DNA of 64,000 nt from assembly GCA_022385755.1 (NCBI GenBank), contig MU278348.1, positions 2,609,470 to 2,673,469 of the forward strand, read 5' to 3'. Numbering within the stretch: position 1 is the stretch's first letter; the number at the start of each line of letters is the position of its first letter. The notes beneath the pieces were generated by a model. That model saw only the letters and a program-made list of their open reading frames with translations, was not told the origin of the DNA and made no database searches. Shown one piece after another: positions 13,551-24,609 of the stretch. This DNA is from Trametopsis cervina (Eukaryota; Basidiomycota; Agaricomycetes; Polyporales; Irpicaceae). Both the position numbers and the translations under genes were made by a program.

Positions 13551-15423
13551 CTAGCAGGTGAACGGTTTCCCCACGAGGTGCTCTCTATACGCGTCGGCGA
13601 TGAGCTATTACATTGCGTCAATATTAGCTTGGTCGCGTAAATAAAAGCCAGTTGGAGACTCACTTTGATTGATACGTACGTACCCGCAACGCAAATGAAC
13701 GCGCCTGCGAGGATCGTCAGAACAGCTAATATCGTCCCAATCGGTCTCGTCCTCAGCGCCATCCTCCCGCCTTTCAGATGATATGTATCATGTAGCCAGA
13801 AGAACCCGGCCAGGCCGTAGGTGTACCAGGCCGCAAAGAGGGAAGCCGTGATACCAATGAGGTCGCTAAAGATCGGAACTGCAGCGGCCAGGATGAAGGA
13901 CAGCGCGACAACGATGACACAGAGACCGGTCCAGACAGACCACCCAAGGATAGTGTGGGAGTGGACATGGCGGCTGTGGCGAAAGAGGCGGACGAAAACC
14001 AGTTTGGCAGCCGTGTGGCAGCAAAGCGCTCCAGCACTGAAGGTTGTTTAGCGTTAGAAGAGTATCAAATGAACTAGAGAAGACCCACATCAGGAAGTTA
14101 CCGAGGCCGAGAGCAAAAGCAGCTTTGGCCCATTTCGGCGGGAGAGAGAAAATTGCAGGGGACTGGACGGTGCTGCCGATGTACACGTACACAACCACAC
14201 CGAAAATACAGTAGAAGATAGTAGCGAAACCTTGTAAACACCATGCAGCCTAGCGAGACTAGTCAGCATCAATAGGCTACCGTCAGGTTTTCATAGTACC
14301 TTCATGGCTTCTTCTGGACGCTTCATTTCCGAAATTAAGATGAAGAACCTGAAACATGTTACTACTCCCTCCCACGTGAAAAGCAACAGATTCCCTTACA
14401 TGAAGTGGCCGGCATATGCAAAGACCTGGGCGGGTATCAGTCATGACCCTGCGTCAACGTAACAGTTGAGGTACGTACAGGACCCGTGACGGCCAGAAAC
14501 GCTTCAAAGAAAGAGTTTGAGGCAGTGGCTTGAATGATACGGCCAGGCACGGGATTTGCGCCAGCTCCAATCATGGTAACGAGTCCGCACATTCCAATCA
14601 GGAAGACGCTCAAGAAACCAAGCCAGCCGACTTGTGCTAGAGTCCTCGGCAGTGTAGCCAACAGCGTGGCGACGGTAAATATTAACAGCAAGTACACCGC
14701 GCACAATCCATTGTCAGAGAGTGTCGACAGCGCCTGTTGACCCGATAGTAATACTGAGCCCTGTAAGGCCGTCGGAATGAATTAGGAAGCTTAGGGTGAG
14801 AGAGGAGGATCGTACCGCAGCGAAAATTGCAAAAATAATTGTTCCCGCAGACAGGACTTCTCTTCCTATAGGGCCGAAGAGAATGTAACCCGCATCACCT
14901 AGTGAAAGACATGATGTGTCAATGTTAACGAGCGTATAAATGAGGATATTGCGAGTTTACCCATGCTATGAACACCTGGGTGATTGAGCTTGAAGTCGAT
15001 AAGGAGTTTTGCAGTGTACAAAGCAAACACTCCGAGAAAAATAGTGATTATGAGTGCCGGTACAATACCTGAGTCATCGAATCAGCGACGAACATGAGCG
15101 ATGCATAGACATTTCTTACCCACAACAGCCATTGCATTAGGCAAAGATAACATGCCAGTACTGATGATCTCTGCCATCATGAGTACACTGACGAACTACG
15201 TACGACCAACATGAGAATAAAATTCAATCATAAGATCACGATGAGACACCGCAAAGAAACTTACCTGCCAAGTCAAAGTCTTGTACTGTATATCATGATT
15301 GCGTTCATCACCAAAGACATCCTCGGCCTGCTCGCCGCTGGTTTGCGAGCCAGAAGACTTCGCAGATGCGTAGGGGGGAATGTCTTCTTGGGAGGCCTTC
15401 TCCTGGTCCAGAATGGCGGCCAT
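13551..15423 (-). CDS. Amino acid permease, AAAP family (Mtr-like)
   Basis: It is a polytopic transporter of the amino acid/auxin permease family, closest in pattern to the Neurospora neutral amino acid permease Mtr. The hydrophilic N terminus (about 50 residues) ends in YKTLTWQFVSVLMMAEIIS. About eleven hydrophobic segments follow, including TGMLSLPNAMAVVGIVPAL, IVPALIITIFLGVFALYTA, VATLLATLPRTLAQVGWLGF and the late TILAVLTILAGAFICVAG. Around ten exons are needed. The last intron (donor after VSIK) leads to a short tail ending GKPFTC. The donors and acceptors give consistent phases throughout, so the gene looks intact. Substrate (neutral or aromatic amino acids) is inferred from the subfamily only. 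Confidence 0.88.
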
Positions 15424-16587
15424 CGTAGAGGGGCGGAGGAGCGGATTCAGTCCTGAGAACCGCCAGTGGCAACCCAGGATGATATGCCTGTATCACGTTA
15501 TCCCGCCGCTGAAAGAATTTGATTCTGCATCAGCACGACCCTAGAGTCCTTGATAGCTCGAGGGAAGTTTAAACTGCCCACATTACGCCGTGATAAGAGA
15601 AAATCATTCAACGTGGCATAGTGTGCGAGATATTTTCTTCCAGCGGAGGTGTTGCGCACATGGATAAGAGATGCGAACAGTTCATCATGAGTGCCTGTCG
15701 GAGGCCTTCTTGCCATCCCTTCAAGTCTGCACTGTATGTAGCTATGGTCAGGCCCCTGTGACCCACGTTATTGAATAAGTGTGCCCTGATCTGAGGTAAG
15801 GGTCACTGCGGAACGGTGGGACCTGAATCGCAAGTGCAGGGATGGGAATGTTGGTGCTACAGTGTAGAAGTAGTGATACGTTTTCCGCGGACCGGCGTTC
15901 GGAACGCACTAGTAACCGCGTCTCTTCGCAAAGTATTGCTGGTCATTACCTTTACAGTAGGTAGAGAATATACCGCGTAGTTGACTTGTTGGGACCCGGG
16001 ACCTGATCTTTACTCAGCTTTGAATTTGACATAGCTTCCCAGTATGCAGTATGTTCAGAAATCAGTCGAGAGAACAAGACTCACTACTGTGACCTCCTGT
16101 ACTGGAGATCTCTTGTTGGCCAAGGGTTGTAGATACGAACTGAGGCCAGGTTGTCGAATACATACCGTCTTGCAATCCAAGCTCTGCAAAGGCACTCGTG
16201 TACCCTACGCGACTCGAATTTCGAAATGGTCCAGGGCTTTACCGACATGGGCGCTAATCTCGCGAACTGTGCCAACGAAGGTTTAGAAGCAGTACTACCT
16301 TCGCACGAGCAGTCACAAGGATTTTCTGATATCTTCACCTCAATTGCACCCTCACATAAAGTGGGACACCAACGCCAATCCTAGCAACAGACGAGGCAGT
16401 CGCGGTGCGCACTGCGCTCAGTGGCATAGGCTAGCTTGACACGTGGCGCGGCGAGTGCGGCAGCAGACCATCCAGCCACCATCCAGCAGTCGCGGGTCTT
16501 CGTCGAAGACACGCCAGTTTGCTGATTGCACTCAACTCAATCCAGAGGCCCGCCGTCACTGTCAATTTCGTATATTGTCAATATATA
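15424..16587. other. Divergent intergenic region between permease and F-box-like gene
   Basis: About 1.16 kb without a supported gene. A 72-codon minus-strand frame near 15498-15716 lies directly upstream of the permease but has no recognisable domain or fitting splice junction, so I leave it out. The region presumably holds both promoters. Confidence 0.5.
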
Positions 16588-17781
16588 ATGTCCACAGGTC
16601 GGCTTCTTGCTCCAGTCCCGTTTGCTCCTTTACTCACAACCATCATGACCGCAGTTTCATTCGCCAATGCCAGACCCAAGCCGAGGATTGTTGACGACCT
16701 CATTCCAGTCATCCTCGAGAGCAGCAGCCACTGGTGGCCACGGGATTTCCAACGCCTAGCTCTGGTGTCGACCGCATGGGTAGGGCCCATCAGACGACGC
16801 CTATATGCCTGTCCGGAGCTACGAAGCTTCCAAGCATGCACCTTATTTGCTCGAACCATTTCCCAGAACCAGCACATACGCTCTCTCGTACGTGGCGTCG
16901 ATCTACGTCCAGCTGTACCGCCAAATGAACGGCCTGCGTTGACGGAGAGGGACATGGCGGGTCTAAGGTTCATTCTGAACCTGGACGGGATAGAGTCTCT
17001 CACGATTGGTGGAGAGCTTGCGGTTCAAGCGGAGCGGTTCATACAGATGATGTCCAATACTCGCTCCCTTATCTCCCTTCACGTCGATGGCAGCTATATT
17101 CAGGACCAAGACGATCGCTACGCTTGCACACAGCCTGCTTCCCTGGAATGGAACGAGTCCATTGCCTACCGATTTACGAAGCTGCGCACACTTCGATTGA
17201 CCAACCTGCAGCTTGACGTCGCCGAGCCGTCCATTCCCTACGCTCTACGTATCAACACACTCTTTCTAAACGACGTCACCGTACCATTCGGATCCATTCA
17301 GAACCTGTGTCACGAATCATGGCAGGCAGTGCGCAATGTGATCATCACGACGAAGAGCACCGAGAGCTCAGATGAATTCGTGCGCGATCTACTGGAGTGC
17401 TGTGAAAATCTGGAATCGGTGCGTTATGAAGCATGCTGTGCAGGAGCACACGGCGACATCTTCGAAGAGGATCTACCCCTCACGTCATTGCGCAAACTAT
17501 CCCTCTTCGATATCGACGTCCATCCGCAAACACTTGCCGTCATTGGCCGCACATGCACTAAGCTGGAACGTCTGTCAATACTTGGACGCAGCGTACGGCT
17601 CACCTCGCAGGACTGGAACACTTTCATCTCGTCCGGTGCACTCCCTGCGTTGAAGGTGCTTAAGACCGCTGCGGGTAGTTACCAGCCCGCATCAGGTTTC
17701 TCGCGATGGTCGGGGACCTCGCAGCACCAACTCGTAGCATCATGCGCCGCTCGCAAAATTGATCTTCAGAGTGGGGCGTAG
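16588..17781 (+). CDS. F-box/LRR-like protein, agaricomycete type
   Basis: A single-exon protein of 397 residues from the ATG at 16588; an internal ATG at 16645 could give 378. Near the N terminus is a degenerate F-box-like helix pair: IVDDLIPVILE, then DFQRLALVSTAWVGPIRRRL. This is followed by irregular leucine-rich repeats (for example RTLRLTNLQLDV, LTSLRKLSLFDIDV, KLERLSILGRSV). Such proteins are greatly expanded in mushroom-forming fungi and are thought to recruit substrates to SCF ubiquitin ligases through Skp1. The substrate is unknown. No introns, signal peptide or membrane segments are seen. The F-box itself is weak, so Skp1 binding is an inference. Confidence 0.75.
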   Translation: MSTGRLLAPVPFAPLLTTIMTAVSFANARPKPRIVDDLIPVILESSSHWWPRDFQRLALVSTAWVGPIRRRLYACPELRSFQACTLFARTISQNQHIRSLVRGVDLRPAVPPNERPALTERDMAGLRFILNLDGIESLTIGGELAVQAERFIQMMSNTRSLISLHVDGSYIQDQDDRYACTQPASLEWNESIAYRFTKLRTLRLTNLQLDVAEPSIPYALRINTLFLNDVTVPFGSIQNLCHESWQAVRNVIITTKSTESSDEFVRDLLECCENLESVRYEACCAGAHGDIFEEDLPLTSLRKLSLFDIDVHPQTLAVIGRTCTKLERLSILGRSVRLTSQDWNTFISSGALPALKVLKTAAGSYQPASGFSRWSGTSQHQLVASCAARKIDLQSGA

Positions 17782-18479
17782 CTAGCGTTCTCGTACTTTT
17801 CCTATCCCATGGAAGTGTTTAGCACATGCTCTCTTACCGCCGAACTGGACTATGCCTCGGTGGCACGTTGCTCACTCTTCCACATATTTCTCTCGGGTCT
17901 ATTTATATATCGGATTACAGTAATGTTCTGCATGCATTGTTCATCTTGTACTATTATCATTTGCATATCCTATAGTATTTCACCGTAGTCTCATACAAAA
18001 CGTACTATTTACCACTGTAGTCTGACGACCCATTGCTCATTTTCCGCTGTATACTTGTATTATTTGTGATGAATGATCAATTACTTGGTCTGATGTTATT
18101 TTGCACACCATGAGGCGAGACTCTCCTCCATATGACACAACCACCATAGCCAAGTCGATGCGCGCGACGGACGGGCGAGACGGTGTTATTAATTGTCGGC
18201 ATAGCACCGACCGAGCGCTCCGTACCGACATCTTTTCCGGCCGGACGCGTCTTTCCCCTTCAGGAACTCGCACTAGTCGCGTAACACTCGCAACGTCGAC
18301 ATCGACTGCGACGACTGTAGGGGCGGCCAACGACTTACGAGCATTCGAGCTGGACGACATTGCTCGCGCCGAACACAGGAGGCTCAAGCCCTCCTGATTT
18401 CCATTCATTTTCCACGCCTGCCCACTCTTTTCCCTCTGGCTACACGCTGAAGCCTCACCCGTACAGTCCTTTCACGGCT
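17782..18479. other. Intergenic, A/T-richer 3' region and hydrolase promoter
   Basis: The first 300 bp are A/T-rich and look like 3' sequence of the F-box-like gene. The rest lies upstream of the hydrolase start. Nothing else is recognised. Confidence 0.5.
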
Positions 18480-21400
18480 ATGTCTACACGCTCTCCTCCA
18501 CTGTCTAGTTCGCATTCGCCCTATGGCGCCCCAATATCGTATCAAAAACCTTCCAAAAAGTCATCTTTCCTATCTTTGAGGAAGGAGAAGAGGACTACGG
18601 AACCGTTACCCTCCCCGACACCATCAGACAACTCCTTCGGATATGCATCCTCTGCGACAGCTACATCATACGCCCTGGAACAGGAACTTCCATCAAGGCC
18701 AATCATATCCCACCCTCTTGACTTGAAGAGTCATCGTACACGTTCGGGATCGAAAAGCATTGGTTCCTCGAAGGATGTTAAAGGTCAGGGCAGCAGAGGA
18801 AGTCAGAAGGGTCGCCAGGCTAAGACTGCGCCCTTTGAGGACGAAGTGATTGAGTTCCCTGCGGACCCCTCTGAGCACATTCCTTGGCCCGTGAGCGAAG
18901 ATGCCGAGTCACTGAAGGAGTATCGGCGTCGCGCCACGAGTGGTCCGTCTAAGAAGCATTCATGGGAACAGCAGGCATACTTAGGCAGACTCAAATACTC
19001 ATACCGAGACTCTGGCTCTTCGACTCTCAGTCAGTTCGAACCGCTGCCCCAAACTCCTGTGGATGACTACACCTTCAGTCAGAGGCCGTTCTCGATCCCT
19101 GTGGTGGTGGCAGCCCCGATAGCTGGTGTGGAAACGATGGACGCGTTGGTCGATGGGATGAATGGCTCAAGTGAGGACGACAACCCCTATCCGTCTTCCG
19201 GCGGGCATGCTAGCCGTTCGCAATTCAAGAAGATGGGCTTCCATCCTCTCTATCATCCTCCTCTGCCGAAGCCTCCTCCCGGCGTCACGCTCGGTGTACC
19301 ACGGAAAAGCAAGAAACAGAGCGAGTCAGAGTCTGAAGATGACAGCAAGAGGGCATCGTCGAAACACTCGTGGAAAGACAAAGAGAGGAACAGCCGGCCA
19401 CGACCTTCGCGCACTCCGTCGAACATGACTGTTACTCGCTACCCTACCTTCAATATGCCAGTTGTACCCAGTTCCTCGAGCCGAACCTCCCTGGCTTCTA
19501 CAGTCGATGCTGTTTCTATTCCCGACTCAAACGACGATTTGCACTCCATTCGTAGCCGTCCGGCTTCGGTGCTGCGGACATCACCTCCTGTATGCCTGCC
19601 TTCAACGGCCCCCACCATAGATGAGATAATCAAGACACATGCGCCACAGGTCGCGAGAGCCACTATTTCGCGCCGGACGTCGTATACGTTTAGTGCTGGG
19701 CATTCAACGGCTCATGATGTACATCCTGTCACCTCCCCCAAACCCATCTCGCATGAGTCCGACACAGACTTGGTGTCACGATCTTCTGTGGACACCATCG
19801 CCGAAGAGATACGACTAACCATTCGCAATCAAAAGACCTCGGCGGTAACGACCTCGTCAGAGGTCATGCAGCAACGGCTGTATACTGCGGCACCTCGTCC
19901 GCGTTCATCTGGTACCGACTACGCCATTTCGGAAGACCGCCGCAACTCTTCGTTATTTGACTCGTCGACAATCTCAGAACAGGTTGGCCTGCCACCCATG
20001 GACATTTCGCAATTGACGAAGGCTCCCATTCATTCCGCGTCGCAGAACATTGCACGGTATTTGCGATCTAGCCGGCTGACAACCATGCTCCGGTTGACAC
20101 GCTCACCACATGCCTCTCGTGAGTTCCCATTAAACGTGAGTCTGTCTGATTTGGGAAGCCCCACTGGCACACCGTTGGTCGTCTTCTTGGGATTGGGGTG
20201 TGTTCGTCATATCATGGGCCTATACGACGAGATGGCAGAATTGCTGGGAATCCGCTTAATCACAATAGATCGGTAAGTATGATAGTTGTTTTATTTATGA
20301 TACCCAACTGACGCAAAATTGTAGCTGGGGTCTGGGACGTACGGACTCACCTCGCTTGAAGGGTGCCAAAGGAATTCCGGAGTGGGCAACTGTTGTCGAG
20401 GAGGTGCTGGATGCTCTGAACATTGACCAATGCAGCATTATGGCACATTCTGCCGGCGCGCCTTATGCGCTTGCGTTCGCAAGCCGCTTTCCGGAACGTA
20501 TTCGGGGTGACCTGTGCCTCCTGGCGCCTTGGGTAGGAGGTGGCGAGAACTGTGAGTGTTTCGTGGGTTACTGTCGCCTTTATGCATCTGTTTTAAACCT
20601 CTTGCAGCGAGCTATAAGTGGCTGAAGTACGTTCCCAACGGGATTCTGAAGACAGCACAAGCCGCGGAGTGGAAAGTGCAGGCGTGGATGCTGGGAAAGC
20701 CTCCCACTATCGCGTACCAAGGCATAGGCTTTGACGTGAAAGCAACATCGCCCCCACCCACTTCGTATGACGCATCGCTACCCCTCAGTCCTACCTTCGG
20801 GCGCGGTGATGGTCACGGAGGCGACGATGCTGAGACTAGAAGCAGAAGCAGCGAATCTGACTACGACGACCTCCGGGACTTCGATGGGAGATTCGAGAGT
20901 AGGAGTACCCTTGGCCGACGAAGCACATGTTCGCATCGTAGCCGCACGATCAGTGAAAGCAAGGGCTCTCGCAATGCGATGAGGAAGCCATCACGGGGTT
21001 TCCTTGGTCTGCTCAAGACTGGCGGTCAACAGCAACCTGCTCCTCAATCTCAATCTCCACAGCCCGAGCGTGCGCAGAGTGGTCCTGGAAAACGTTTGAA
21101 GGCTTTGAGATCTATGAGCTCTTTGAAGGGTCGTTCTTCCACCACACCCACCCATGCCAAGAAGAGTTCTACACCTCCGTCGTCGATGCCCTGGCTGCCG
21201 CAGCCGGAGGCTTCGGAGATGGGCTTGGGACTCGACGACCTGGGGTGGCAGTCGACTATGAAAGCCAAGAGTCACACGGTGAGCGCAGGCTCCAAGTCAG
21301 TCAAATCCGAAGCATTGTCGTCGTTGGATCTCTCCTTTGATTCTCCCACACCCTTTCCCCGAGCATCTGGCCGTAGGTCTGTATCGTTCGGAGCAAGTGT

Positions 21401-21878
21401 GACCAGGGCATCATCACGCGCCGGTACTATACCACCTGTACCTGCTCTCCCGACCTCCCCAATCCCTATGTCGCCTCGTCTGAGATCTCCTGGCCCTGCG
21501 TCACCGTTGCCAGAGACACCAACGACACCTTCGAACTCATACCAAGCAGCCTTGGGGAACGCATTGATCGCAGCTTCACATGCTGAGTCGTCGAAGGGAA
21601 CACACAGTGACCTTGTTCAGATCCTGAATCACGACCGCCAACCATGGGGCTTCTCGTATGCGAATTATCCACACACCGTCCGCGTCTGGTACGGTGATAG
21701 AGATGAAAGAATCGCCGAGAATGCTGTGAGATGGATGGAGAACACTATGAGCCGGGACAAGTGTCAAGTCAAGGTCGTCAAAGGTGCCGACCATGCCCTC
21801 ATGTTCAAGAGCGGCGTGGTAGTAGAGGTTTTGGAGTACATTAGCGAATGTTGGCATCCAGGTATGCATTCTCTCTAA
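18480..21878 (+). CDS. Large alpha/beta hydrolase with long disordered regions
   Basis: Exons 18480-20272, 20325-20551 and 20608-21878 give 1096 residues. The first ~550 residues are Ser/Pro/Arg-rich and look disordered. The hydrolase fold starts at about residue 565 with PLVVFLGLGCVRHIMGLYDE. The oxyanion/strand region ITIDRWGLGRTDSP is split by intron 1. The nucleophile elbow is AHSAGAP (Ser about 642), a variant of GxSxG with Ala in the first position. The acid VWYGDRDE (Asp about 1037) and GADHALMF (His about 1069) lie at the C terminus. Between Ser and Asp is a Ser-rich insertion of roughly 300 residues. The triad looks complete, so it is probably an active serine hydrolase, but the substrate is unknown. 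Confidence 0.83.
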
Positions 21879-22411
21879 CGCGTAGCCTCACCCATTCTCA
21901 CCACATTTCTGTCAGATTGATATATTCCCCATTAATTCATTGTTACGTTTTCCTTTACCTTTTCTGTCTTTTTTCTTCTTGGTTTCAAAGTCGTGTTGGA
22001 TTATATACCATGGCTTGCATACAGTATATCCCCTTCGCATTGTTACGATTCTCTGGATGCAACCACTCATTTCGGTTATTTCGCCGGCCTCTTCATCAGA
22101 CTGTACAATAATTGACGACCCTCAGGCAACTGTCGTTACACTCACCACATCCACTACGAAGATATTTTGTTCTATAGTTAGTAACCAATTATCCCACTTC
22201 ATGGTACTTTTTGCATAGTTCACTTTAATAATAGTGTAGAAAGAAGCGTGACAATGCTATCACCCGTCCACGGGCCCTTGGATCAGTTTTCGTATCACTC
22301 GATGCAACGTGCACAATCTCAGGCAACACCGACTATGTGATGTGTAGAATGGAATGACGGTGAGAATGATGTTATACATTTCTGTCCGGTTCCTGCAGAG
22401 TACATACTTGG
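21879..22411. other. Intergenic between convergent genes
   Basis: About 530 bp, A/T- and pyrimidine-rich near 21930-22000. It holds the two 3' ends. No gene or repeat is recognised. Confidence 0.5.
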
Positions 22412-24333
22412 CTAGTATCCGAACGGAAAAGTTGGTTCAATGTCTCCACGGCGTTCACCCTTCCACGAATCTTCTCGTTCCAGTGGCTGTATACCCCGCG
22501 ACCTTTTGACGATAGCTATAGCGTCATATTGCTCCGCCGCTTTACCACGAGAGTAATGCGAGGCTAGCTCTGACCGGGGTCGGTATATCACGCCGATGTA
22601 CCGCTGAGAGCGGGGGACGTTGAGGATACTACAGAACAACAAGAGCATCAGTCTTCTGTATCTGAACGTACCAAGCATGATACACTGACTCGGTCAGCTC
22701 AGGCGATACTTCGTATTTCATAGGTTCTCCGTCGGATGAATCTTTCACATGATAGGCAATGAGTAATGAGTCTTCATCCGCTGAGTCGTAGAGTAGTTGT
22801 TCTAGGGATCCGTCTATAGGACGGTTCATAGTCATGAGTTGAGGTGGGTCGTTCCATTCATGCGCAGCTGTAACTGGGGGTGATCACGGTGGTCAGAGGG
22901 CGTCCACTACCGATCCGGACACTCTCACCAGTACCGGTGCCTGTCAGGAAACCGATATCGAAGACGTTGTCAAAGCCGAATATTTCCCTGCACCTCTGTC
23001 CGACGTTGATTTCACCTTTAATATTGGAAATCGATATAGTCGTGATACCCATAGGATTCAACTCACTCACCTCGTCGTCTTCCCATGTCGGTGGCACGCG
23101 CATCGCCGATATGTGAGTTATGTGCCCACACAACGATCTTCGCACCCGCATCAGGGTTACTGGTGCTCAAATGGCGAGTGACCTCAATCAGTACTCGAGC
23201 AAAGTGGTCATCTCTGTACAGAATGAGGGATGTTGGTTTGCGAGGGATATTTGCAAGAGAACACGTCACCTAAGATTCCAACTCTTCGCATCCTCTGTCA
23301 TCATCGTACGGTAATACTCCTCGGCGTCCCGTACAACCTAAGCATTCATTTCCGCCACAAATTGTTCCTCCGCCGGATATCCGTGAGGCTCGTCCATGGC
23401 ATACTGTTCCTCGATGTACCGCTGATGGTTCCGTAGCAGGTTCCGCAGGTTCTGAATAACCTCTTGGTGACAGTCCTGGACGTGCAGTGGTGAACAAGAT
23501 CATTCTTTGGCTACTTTGGTGAGATATATGGACCTTTGCAATACCAAATTGCGCTTCGTACGCATAACGCGTTGTATCTTCACCAAACCTCTCGAAGCAA
23601 TTATACCTGGTGAGGCAGGGTTTATCCAAATACATTCCTTTAGGAACCCCAAGATACAAACCTTTTTCGCGCGGCTCGAGCACCTTCCGGGTCAATTTCG
23701 TCAAGATATCGTAAGACTTCGTCTGCCGAGCGGTGGAGAGAATATAAGTCCAATCCAAAGAACGAGACCTTTCGTGAAGGATCTGCAGTCAGCTTCATGA
23801 CGCTTTCGTTGTAGCTTCTAAGGTAACGAAGAAATGGAGGCATAACCTCGTTTCTCCACATCCATTTGGGAAAGCTGGTCGAAGAGTAAGCAACGAAATG
23901 GAACTATTGGGCATTACCTACCGCTGAAAGTCTCCTAGAGCATTCTCGGGTGTCAATTGCTCTGCGCCATGAATGTACCTATCGCGAGGTGACATATAAG
24001 TACATGCATATACTCGACAGAAGAAGACGAAATAACCTGTTCGCTCGGAATGCGTCAGGCCAGTCTGCTTCAACGACCACTGCTGTGAAGCCCTTTTCTT
24101 CAATGAGGCGTTGAGTGATGTTAGCTCGATGCGCGTAGAACTCGTAGGTGCCATGCGAGCCGTCGCCGATGAGTACCACTTGAGTGTTGCCTGAAAGGAG
24201 TGTCGAAGCATCGCGTTGGGTTAAAACGGCCAGACGTACCAATGACACTCAACAAAGGATCATAAGCAGATCGCTTGAATGACAATGGCCTCAGATACTT
24301 TTTGGATATGTAGCTCGTAGTTGTACTCGGCAT
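22412..24333 (-). CDS. Erythromycin-esterase-family protein with an internal in-frame stop
   Basis: The family hydrolyses macrolide lactones in bacteria; fungal members are of unknown function. Exons from ATG 24333 run through [57 protein letters not shown], the block [64 protein letters not shown] and a C-terminal [16 protein letters not shown]. The His and Glu residues typical of the family ([22 protein letters not shown]) are present. One codon between EMNA and VVRDAEEYY is TAG at 23338-23340, in frame and flanked by conserved residues on both sides. Skipping that exon would keep the frame but lose about 40 conserved residues. Everything else is intact, so this is either a young pseudogene, a sequencing error or a regulated transcript. 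Confidence 0.8.
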
Positions 24334-24609
24334 TTTGGGTATGGAAAGTGGCCCGCCATATGTTTAAATACTGACTACATGAGCGTTACACGAGCCACTG
24401 GGGCCACCGCGAGTTTAACCACAGAGCCCGCCAGAGTGACACGTTACATACGCCATCAGTCACATGCTGATGCCTGCAGGCTACTAGATCCAATCGGGAG
24501 TCTCGCTGGCCTAAATTCGGGTTCTGCCATCAACAGCTGAAAGGTTATCCTGACATTCATTGTCTCGTCCTCCTCTCTCTTTACTTCATCTCCCTCCGCT
24601 CGTTCCTCC
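24334..24609. promoter_or_regulatory. Divergent promoter between the esterase-like gene and Ies1 copy B
   Basis: A 276 bp gap between two start codons. Pyrimidine-rich sequence (ctcctctctctttacttc near 24569) precedes the Ies1 start. The motif ccaatcggga at about 24491 contains a CCAAT box on the + strand. Confidence 0.5.

Noticed and set aside
15498..15716. Minus-strand 72-codon frame upstream of the amino acid permease
   Set aside because: It cannot be spliced in phase onto the permease start and shows no conserved motif.
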